Shown piece after piece: positions 1 through 3,911 of a DNA stretch of 8,370 nucleotides. Source of the stretch: Candidatus Dadabacteria bacterium (GTDB lineage: Bacteria; Desulfobacterota_D; UBA1144; Nemesobacterales; UBA2774). The position numbers were made by a program, and so were the translations under genes. The DNA lies in the NCBI GenBank assembly GCA_020054175.1, contig JAGVLR010000253.1, forward strand, positions 1-8,370, given 5' to 3'. The notes beneath the pieces are model-generated. The model was not told where the DNA came from and made no database searches. It saw only the letters and a program-made list of their open reading frames with translations. Every line of letters begins with the position of its first letter. The stretch's first letter is position 1.

Positions 1-206
1 AGATCGGGCGACGGTACTGCGGGTTTTGCGGCGTAGGGGAGGAGAGAAACCACGGACTCGTAATCCGCGAGCATTCGCCTCACCTCTTCCGTGTCCGAGG
101 CTACGAGCCGCTCCGCTTCTTCGAGTTCCTCTCCTTCGAGCGCGCCGAGTACATATAGCAGAATCAACTCTTCTTCTCTCGACACTTCGCTCATCTGGCC
201 GGGCAT
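1..206 (-). CDS. Anti-sigma factor, RskA type (N-terminal part, cut by window edge)
   Basis: Reading the minus strand from ATG at 206 gives an open frame of 68 codons to the window edge with no stop. The protein begins MPGQMSEVSREEEL, continues with ILLYVLGALEGEELEEAER and, around residues 52-62, VVSLLPYAAKPAVPSP. This acidic helix followed by an LLPYAA-Pro-rich linker matches the N-terminal sigma-binding domain of RskA-type anti-sigma factors, which hold an ECF sigma factor at the membrane. There is no Cys/His zinc motif, so it is not the ZAS (zinc-binding) type. A transmembrane helix and periplasmic domain would be expected beyond the window; I cannot see them. A second in-frame ATG at 194 (MSEVSREEE) is an equally good start, and neither has a clear Shine-Dalgarno. 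It is divergent from the ECF sigma gene at 444 and is very probably its partner. Confidence 0.82.
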   Translation of the reverse strand, partial: MPGQMSEVSREEELILLYVLGALEGEELEEAERLVASDTEEVRRMLADYESVVSLLPYAAKPAVPSPD

Positions 207-239
207 CTTCTCTGGGTGTGACGTTCGGGATTTTCTGAC

Positions 240-268
240 ATTATATATAAAACCGCCGCTTATTTAAA
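240..268 (-). promoter_or_regulatory. Candidate sigma70 promoter for the anti-sigma gene
   Basis: On the minus strand a perfect TATAAT (plus 245-240) lies 17 bp downstream of TTTAAA (plus 268-263, 4 of 6 matches to TTGACA). Transcription would begin near 233 and leave a leader of about 27 to 40 nt before the two possible starts. The surrounding DNA is very AT-rich (palindromes TTATATATAA at 241-250 and TATTTAAATA at 261-270) inside otherwise GC-rich sequence, which fits a promoter. This is inferred from sequence only; the low complexity of the AT tracts makes chance matches more likely. Confidence 0.4.
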
Positions 269-282
269 TATACGGGCGGGGG

Positions 283-303
283 AGCGGTTTCGGTTGAACC
301 GCT
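283..303. promoter_or_regulatory. Inverted repeat AGCGGTT-N7-AACCGCT in sigma/anti-sigma intergenic region
   Basis: The two 7-bp arms are perfect and are separated by 7 bp (290-296). The same half-site, AACCGC, recurs at 251-256, 316-321 and 399-404, so the element is part of a repeated motif in this divergent promoter region. It could be a binding site for a dimeric regulator, or contain promoter -35 elements read in both directions. No regulator can be assigned from the sequence. Confidence 0.4.
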
Positions 304-363
304 TTCAAATATTATAACCGCGCAAAATCCCCGGAGCGGAAATAGAAGCCGAAACTTCAAATG

Positions 364-377
364 TGCAATAAATTGCA
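364..377. promoter_or_regulatory. Inverted repeat TGCAAT-AA-ATTGCA upstream of the sigma gene
   Basis: Perfect 6-bp arms with a 2-bp centre lie about 66 bp upstream of the sigma gene start. The size and symmetry are typical of an operator, but AT-rich palindromes of this length arise by chance fairly often, and no partner site was seen. Confidence 0.25.
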
Positions 378-443
378 GTAAATATTGATTGGTAATGAAA
401 CCGCGATTAGGTTAAATTTAGTAACCGGAGCTTTGGAGGAGGA

Positions 444-1025
444 ATGTCTGACAATTCCGGCGGCCGCGGCCGCCTTCCTCAATTAGAACAGGAGCTGGCA
501 GAGCTCCTATCCAAAATAGCGCGCGGATGCGAATCGGCGCTCGGCAAGCTGTACGACAAGACAATCTCGCATGTCTACGGACTCGCCGTCAAGATTCTAT
601 CCAGCCACGACGATGCCGACGAGGTCTCGCTCGACGTCTTCAACCAGATCTGGCAGCGCTCTCTCGAATACTCCCCCGACAGGGGTTCGCCATCAGCTTG
701 GCTCATCACCCTCACACGCAGCCGCGCTATCGACAGGCTCCGGTCCGGAAAGAAGAGAAAGTTCCTCCAGGACACTCTCCCCGACGACGTGCCCGACCAT
801 TCCGGCTCGCCCGACGAGGAAACCGAAACCCGCCAGAAAAGGGAGCTCATAGAGAGCGTCCTTTCCGAGCTTCCGGCGTCCCAGAGGCGCTCCATCGAGC
901 TCGCCTACTTCCACGGCATGAGCCAAACAGAAATCTCCTCCCACATGAACGAACCACTCGGCACGGTGAAGAGCTGGATGCGCGCGGGGATGGCCAGGCT
1001 CAGGCAGAGGCTCTGCGAGGGGTAA
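444..1025 (+). CDS. ECF RNA polymerase sigma factor, SigK type
   Basis: This 193-residue protein has the two-domain layout of ECF (group 4) sigma factors, which direct RNA polymerase to a small stress-responsive regulon. Residues about 25-105 form the sigma2 domain: DDADEVSLDVFNQIW is the polymerase-binding region 2.2, and GSPSAWLITLTRSRAIDRL is region 2.3/2.4, which melts and reads the -10 element. A charged linker (about 105-130) leads to the sigma4 domain (about 130-190) with LPASQRRSIELAYFHGMS and the helix-turn-helix ending EPLGTVKSWMRAGMARLRQRL. The GS-AWL and PLGTVKS motifs resemble the SigK family, which is controlled by RskA-type anti-sigma factors, and such a gene lies divergently upstream. 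The start is secure: GGAGGAGG at 435-442 directly precedes the ATG. Which signals activate it cannot be told from this window. Confidence 0.93.
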   Translation: MSDNSGGRGRLPQLEQELAELLSKIARGCESALGKLYDKTISHVYGLAVKILSSHDDADEVSLDVFNQIWQRSLEYSPDRGSPSAWLITLTRSRAIDRLRSGKKRKFLQDTLPDDVPDHSGSPDEETETRQKRELIESVLSELPASQRRSIELAYFHGMSQTEISSHMNEPLGTVKSWMRAGMARLRQRLCEG

Positions 1026-1039
1026 CCCGCCCCGGCAGC

Positions 1040-1390
1040 CTAGAGCGGAAGCCCGAGCTTCTTCCCGATAGCGGCGTAGCCGAGGTAAAAAACTACCAAC
1101 ACCACCGCCGACACCCCCATCGAAACCCAGAACCCGACCCCCTGTTTTATCAGCCACGGCAGGACGAGAAAAAAGAGAAGCGTCGGCAGCACCAGCCAGA
1201 ATATGCCCGTCGAAAGCTCAGCCACGCGCGCCGCGTCCTTCGTATCCGCGTAAAGCCAGATCATCGCCAGGAGCGAGGTAAGCGGGAGCGCAAGGAGGAG
1301 AGCTGCGAACGTCGTATATCTCTTTCCGAGCTCCGAAGCCCCCACTATAACAGCCGCAGTCAAAACCGTTTTCGCAATTATGTAGAGCAT
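1040..1390 (-). CDS. DUF3147-type small integral membrane protein
   Basis: This 116-residue, very hydrophobic protein has about four membrane helices: residues about 4-20, 27-46, 61-82 and 86-108. The pattern of an N-terminal helix ending GASELGKRYTT, then ALLLALPLTSLLAMIWLYADTKD, then FWLVLPTLLFFLVLPWL matches the DUF3147 family as I remember it; the biochemical role of that family is unknown to me. The ATG at 1390 has a good ribosome site, AAAGGAG, 6 nt upstream on the minus strand. The gene converges on the sigma factor gene with a 14-nt gap, and is divergent from corA across 96 bp. The divergent layout with a magnesium channel gene may mean shared regulation, but that is only inference from position. 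Confidence 0.8.
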   Translation of the reverse strand: MLYIIAKTVLTAAVIVGASELGKRYTTFAALLLALPLTSLLAMIWLYADTKDAARVAELSTGIFWLVLPTLLFFLVLPWLIKQGVGFWVSMGVSAVVLVVFYLGYAAIGKKLGLPL

Positions 1391-1401
1391 GTGAAGCTCC
1401 T

Positions 1402-1429
1402 TTCAAATTTATTCCATACGCATTACAAT
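1402..1429 (+). promoter_or_regulatory. Possible sigma70 promoter for corA
   Basis: TTCAAA (1402-1407, 4 of 6 matches to TTGACA) and TACAAT (1424-1429, 5 of 6 matches to TATAAT) are spaced by 16 bp between the divergent DUF3147 and corA genes. It would give a leader of about 50 nt. The matches are modest, so this is a suggestion only. Confidence 0.3.
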
Positions 1430-1486
1430 ACTACTCGCACGGGATGGCCGCAAAGGGCTTCGGCGGCAGGGCCAGGGAGAGCGCGC

Positions 1487-2452
1487 TTGAAGATCAAATC
1501 CTACACGATAGGCGAGAATCTTCTTCTGACTGAGGAAACCGGGGGGGCCCCCGACCCCGCGGGTATATACGACGGCAGGCTCAGGTGGGTCGACATCCTC
1601 GACCCGGACCCGGAGGAGCTGAGAGAGTTTCTCCGCCCCATATTAAAGGACGATTCAATAATAGACGACTACGTCCTCAGGGAGCGAAACCTTCCCGTCG
1701 CCCACTCCGAGTTCGAGCTCTATTTCGAATTCCCCGTCATAACGGACACCGAGGAATTCGTCATCGAGTACATCTCGTTCCTCTGCATGCCGACCCTTCT
1801 CATAACGGTCCACAAAAACGAGGTCGGTATGATGAGCAGGCTCGCATCTAACCTCTGCGACAACCTTCACTTAAAACGTGCGACTATCTCCTCACTCATC
1901 TACTACATACTCGCCGAGCTCGTCGAGAAAAACTACGCGCTCTACATGGCGCTCCGCGAAGACATCACAACCCTCAGCACTAAGGTAATCGCCGAGAAGC
2001 TGACAATAGACATAAACGCGATACTCCACGTCAAAAAGAATGTCGACCGGGTCAACATCATGGTCGAGGACCAGCTCTACTGCATCAACATTCTCAGCGT
2101 CTACGAAGGCCCGGCGTTCAACATCGGAAAGCTCGGAAAGAATTTCAAGAACCTCGAAGAGGAGATCAGGAACGGCTTCCGTTTCCTCAGCCGCTACGAG
2201 CGAAGGCTCGAAGACCTTCACCAGCACTACGATCTCATGCTCCAGGACAGGACGAATAACAGGCTCAAGATACTCACCATAGTAGCCGCCATATTCCTTC
2301 CGCTGAACCTCGTCGCCGGGATATACGGCATGAACTTCGACAACATGCCCATACTCCACTGGGATTTCGCCTACCACACGATACTCTTTTTCATGGCCGC
2401 CGTTGCCCTTGTGATGATCTACTTCTTCTACCGCGCCGGCTGGTTCAAATAG
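1487..2452 (+). CDS. corA: CorA-family magnesium/divalent cation channel
   Basis: The 321-residue product matches the size of CorA proteins, homopentameric inner-membrane channels for Mg2+ (and often Co2+ or Ni2+). The N-terminal two thirds are the acidic cytoplasmic domain. The long pore-lining stalk helix leads into transmembrane helix 1 (ILTIVAAIFLPLNLVAGI), followed by the signature YGMNF with G281-M282-N283 as selectivity filter, and helix 2 (about 297-317) with a positive C-terminus. The loop after GMN reads NMPILHW, where the family usually has an acidic residue (MPEL). I chose the TTG at 1487 because AGGGAGA (1474-1480) lies 6-7 nt upstream and the CorA-like sequence begins there. The frame stays open back to 527, but that part overlaps sigma in another frame and is antisense to DUF3147. 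A G7 run at 1541-1547 lies near the 5' end of the gene. Confidence 0.92.
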   Translation: MKIKSYTIGENLLLTEETGGAPDPAGIYDGRLRWVDILDPDPEELREFLRPILKDDSIIDDYVLRERNLPVAHSEFELYFEFPVITDTEEFVIEYISFLCMPTLLITVHKNEVGMMSRLASNLCDNLHLKRATISSLIYYILAELVEKNYALYMALREDITTLSTKVIAEKLTIDINAILHVKKNVDRVNIMVEDQLYCINILSVYEGPAFNIGKLGKNFKNLEEEIRNGFRFLSRYERRLEDLHQHYDLMLQDRTNNRLKILTIVAAIFLPLNLVAGIYGMNFDNMPILHWDFAYHTILFFMAAVALVMIYFFYRAGWFK

Positions 2453-2467
2453 GCGGACCACGTCCGC
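2453..2467 (+). terminator. Hairpin directly after corA stop codon
   Basis: GCGGAC-CAC-GTCCGC is a perfect 6-bp stem with a 3-nt loop and begins at the base after the corA TAG. No T-run follows, so it is not a canonical intrinsic terminator; it may instead stabilise the 3' end or be part of the repeat island. The same stem sequence recurs with one extra pair at 2556-2572. Confidence 0.35.
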
Positions 2468-2539
2468 AGGAAACCGACATAGCAAATCCAGTGCTGTAAT
2501 CACCCACTGCGCGTCTATCTTTCAATCTGTCATTTTGAG

Positions 2540-2580
2540 CGTATGCGAGAAACCTCGCGGACAGCGTCCGCGGGCATACG
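2540..2580. repeat. Compound palindrome, two nested stems
   Basis: Outer arms CGTATGC (2540-2546) and GCATACG (2574-2580) enclose inner arms CGCGGAC (2556-2562) and GTCCGCG (2566-2572) around the loop AGC. The outer and inner stems are perfect; the 5' side has a 9-nt bulge between them and the 3' side 1 nt. It begins within a TGTCATT module (from 2528) and runs into the first tandem 103-bp copy. Confidence 0.6.
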
Positions 2581-2784
2581 ACGTAGCAGCCCCCTGCATC
2601 AATCAAGTGACGTGCGAACGTTGCTTCAATCTCCGGCATCGCTACGTCGAAAGACACACAACGTGTGCTCCTGTTGGGAATCGACATAGCAGCAACGTGC
2701 ATTCATCAACCGCCGCGCAAACGTTGCCTCGATCTCCGGCATCGCTACGTCGAAAGACACACTACGTGTGTCTTTCCCAACGGT
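2579..2784. repeat. Two tandem copies of a 103-bp repeat
   Basis: Copy 1 spans 2579-2681 and copy 2 spans 2682-2784, offset by exactly 103 bp. The shared core, ending CTCCGGCATCGCTACGTCG followed by AAAGACACAC, is identical over about 29 bp and the flanks differ at scattered sites. The period is not a multiple of three. Copy 2 ends in a perfect 11-bp hairpin at 2752-2776 (arms GAAAGACACAC and GTGTGTCTTTC, loop TAC), imperfect in copy 1. Read on the minus strand, both copies encode VSFDVAMPEIEATFAR, but in different frames of the window; no start or ribosome site accompanies either. Confidence 0.8.
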
Positions 2785-2804
2785 TCCGAACGAGTGAGGA
2801 ATCG
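2781..2804. repeat. GGTTCCGA...GAGGAA module, copy 1
   Basis: This short unit (CGGTTCCGAACGAGTGAGG and the next few bases) recurs with a few changes at 3545-3567 inside the second C-tract/G-tract element. In the second copy its ends GGTTCC and GGAACC are complementary, so it can fold. It sits directly after the tandem 103-bp repeat. Confidence 0.5.
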
Positions 2805-2993
2805 GAAGCCGTTCCCTTACAGAAAAAGTGTTTATCCAGTACCGCTCAGAACCTGCCTTCTTTAGTATCAAGCTTGTACTTGTCGCGGCGAAGCCTTTTG
2901 GCGAAGCCGGATCGGGAATCCAGCACGCCGCGCGTGCATGAATCCGACGTCGCGGCACCTGCCGCGACTCCACCCTTCCGTCATCTTTTAATC

Positions 2994-3025
2994 TGTCATT
3001 CCAGAATGCCTTTATCTGGAATCCA
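2994..3025. repeat. 32-bp palindromic repeat, copy 1
   Basis: The element starts TGTCATTCCAGA and ends TCTGGAATCCA. Arms ATTCCAGA and TCTGGAAT are perfect (8 bp) around a 9-nt loop. A second copy at 3369-3400 is identical over all 32 bp. Identity between copies about 370 bp apart suggests recent copying or constraint on both stem and loop. Confidence 0.75.
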
Positions 3026-3053
3026 CTTCCGCCAGTAATCCGTCAAGTGCTTT

Positions 3054-3155
3054 TGTCATTTCGAACGAATGTGAGAAATCTATCTTTCATCCCCCCTTAG
3101 AAAAAGGCCTGTCGCGGCGTAGGCTGTGCCGAAGCCGGAGGGGCAGGGGGGATTT
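3054..3155. repeat. Composite repeat: TGTCATTTC hairpin plus C-tract/G-tract element, copy 1
   Basis: The first part runs from TGTCATTTC to GAGAAATC (arms ATTTC/GAAAT). The second part opens with ATCCCCCC (3089-3096) and closes with GGGGGGAT (3146-3153), a perfect 8-bp inverted pair enclosing TTAGAAAAAGG, GTCGCGGCG and GCCGGAGGG. The same order of parts recurs at 3456-3578, so the two parts behave as one unit. The long G/C arms could form a terminator-like stem followed by ATTTGTTATTT. Confidence 0.65.
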
Positions 3156-3321
3156 GTTATTTCTCCGTTCGTACGTCAGTCGCTATTGAATACAAACCTC
3201 CCTACGAAATCTATAATATTGCAAGCTGCCTCGCAGCGAAGCAATACACTTCCGGGACGTCGAAATTGGCGTTAAAAAAATCGAGTGGATGAGCGTTAAA
3301 AATCTGACTCCTTTTATTCTC

Positions 3322-3344
3322 CCCTCTCCCTTGAGGGGAGAGGG
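3322..3344. repeat. Hairpin CCCTCTCCC-TTGAG-GGGAGAGGG
   Basis: Perfect 9-bp arms surround a 5-nt loop, followed by a run rich in GGGTGAGGGTGA. I recognise this as the common dispersed element that yields spurious proteins containing TLYPSPLKGEG when translated on the minus strand. Its role is unknown. Confidence 0.65.
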
Positions 3345-3368
3345 ATAAAGGGTGAGGGTGAGATTTGT

Positions 3369-3400
3369 TGTCATTCCAGAATGCCTTTATCTGGAATCCA
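3369..3400. repeat. 32-bp palindromic repeat, copy 2
   Basis: Identical over 32 bp to the element at 2994-3025, with arms ATTCCAGA/TCTGGAAT. It is followed by ATCTTTAATCTGTCATT, which joins it to the next module. A similar joining string precedes the modules at 2528 and 2994. Confidence 0.75.
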
Positions 3401-3411
3401 TATCTTTAATC

Positions 3412-3452
3412 TGTCATTGCGAGGGAGCGCTTTCCGCGACCGCGGCAATCTC
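3412..3452. repeat. TGTCATTGCGAGG...GCAATC hairpin module
   Basis: The element opens TGTCATTGCGAGGGAGCG and ends CGCGGCAATCTC. The ends ATTGC and GCAAT pair, and CGCG strings inside allow further pairing. It has the same frame (TGTC-ATT ... AAT-C) as the other two hairpin types here but a different stem sequence. Confidence 0.55.
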
Positions 3453-3455
3453 ATC

Positions 3456-3578
3456 CTGTCATTTCGAGCGCACGCGAGAAATCTCTCGTTAATCCCCCCT
3501 TAGAAAAAGGCTTGTCGCGGCGAAGCCTCGTGTAGCCGGAGGGTCGGTTCCGAGCAAGCGAGGAACCAGGGGGATTTA
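3456..3578. repeat. Composite repeat: TGTCATTTC hairpin plus C-tract/G-tract element, copy 2
   Basis: The order of parts is the same as at 3054-3155. TGTCATTTCGAGCG and GAGAAATC form the first hairpin, then AATCCCCC (3491-3498) pairs perfectly with GGGGGATT (3569-3576). Between them lie TTAGAAAAAGG, CTTGTCGCGGCGAAGCC and the GGTTCCGA...GGAACC unit at 3545-3567, which copy 1 lacks. It ends only about 20 bp before the candidate promoter of the next gene. Confidence 0.65.
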
Positions 3579-3597
3579 TCTTTTACTTTTAAGACCC

Positions 3598-3627
3598 TTC
3601 CCACCCATACTGATGTTAAAATATAAT
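3598..3627 (+). promoter_or_regulatory. Candidate promoter for the membrane zincin gene
   Basis: A perfect TATAAT at 3622-3627 lies 17 nt before the ATG at 3645, with TTCCCA (3598-3603, 4 of 6 matches) 18 bp upstream of it. Transcription would start near 3634, leaving a leader of only about 11 nt, which fits the lack of a clear Shine-Dalgarno. Confidence 0.45.
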
Positions 3628-3644
3628 CCTCCGGAACACTACAC

Positions 3645-3911
3645 ATGAATTTCGAACGCATACTTCTCTCGAACATCGTCCTCATACCGCTCGGGCTCGC
3701 GATCCTCGTCGCCGTGCTCACAACATTCCTCCCTCTCGCGGGGGTCCTCGGATTCGAATACTCCGCCATAACCGGCTTCGCCCTCTCCCTCATCTCCGTC
3801 TTCATGTCGGCCGAGCTCATGGACAGGGACTACCGAGGCTATTCCTCCGGCCGGCGGCTTTCCGACCGCGTTTCCGCCGTCTTCATGGTCAACATCATCC
3901 TGCTTTGGTAG
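3645..3911 (+). CDS. N-terminal membrane part of the zincin-TPR protein (frameshifted off)
   Basis: These 88 codons encode two full membrane helices (about residues 9-33 and 40-57), a charged loop (MDRDYRGYSSGRRLSDR) and the first half of a third helix, VFMVNIILL, before a TAG at 3909. The following frame begins inside this stop (TTG at 3905) and carries on with VVFLVGLASSL, exactly what the interrupted helix needs. One missing T in the TTT at 3904-3906 would restore a single 743-residue protein. I therefore read this as the 5' part of one gene, broken by a real frameshift or a sequence error, not as an independent small protein. The loop composition and lack of any motif give no function on their own. 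No strong ribosome site precedes the ATG. Confidence 0.6.
   Translation: MNFERILLSNIVLIPLGLAILVAVLTTFLPLAGVLGFEYSAITGFALSLISVFMSAELMDRDYRGYSSGRRLSDRVSAVFMVNIILLW

Larger units (their letters stand above)
2453..3600. repeat. Gene-free repeat and hairpin island
   Basis: About 1.15 kb between corA and the next gene holds no credible coding region: the open frames in it have no ribosome sites and change frame across internal repeats. It is a mosaic of short elements. The string TGTCATT occurs six times (2528, 2994, 3054, 3369, 3412, 3457), each time opening a different or repeated hairpin module. Perfect single hairpins also occur at 2923-2937 (GCACGC/GCGTGC), 2949-2968 (GTCGCGGCA/TGCCGCGAC) and 3219-3244 (TTGC and GCTGC arms). 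Elements of this look are dispersed in many uncultivated bacterial genomes; their function is not known to me. The main modules are listed separately. Confidence 0.75.

Noticed and set aside
26..238. Plus-strand 70-codon frame at the left edge
   Set aside because: It is the shadow of the anti-sigma gene on the other strand, and its sequence is Arg-rich and unlike a protein.
1006..1045. Terminator between the convergent sigma and DUF3147 genes
   Set aside because: Only short imperfect stems (AGG, CTGC, GGGG) with no T-run; not strong enough to call.
527..1486. A long in-frame extension upstream of corA (open to a start at 527, 641 codons in all)
   Set aside because: It overlaps the sigma gene in another frame and is antisense to DUF3147, has arginine-rich low-sense sequence, and CorA similarity starts only near 1487.
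2579..2784. CRISPR array
   Set aside because: There are only two 103-bp copies joined directly, with no spacers of regular length.
2535..3038. 167-codon plus-strand frame, and minus-strand frames 2445-2702 and 2626-2973
   Set aside because: All lie across the repeat island, have no ribosome sites, and their similar parts come from the tandem 103-bp repeat read in different frames.
3183..3374. Minus-strand 63-codon frame starting MTTNLTLTLYPSPLKGEG
   Set aside because: This is the familiar spurious translation of the CCCTCTCCC...GGGAGAGGG dispersed repeat.
3899..3911. Programmed -1 frameshifting
   Set aside because: The codons CTG CTT TGG TAG give no slippery heptamer and no strong downstream structure was seen, so mutation or sequence error is simpler.
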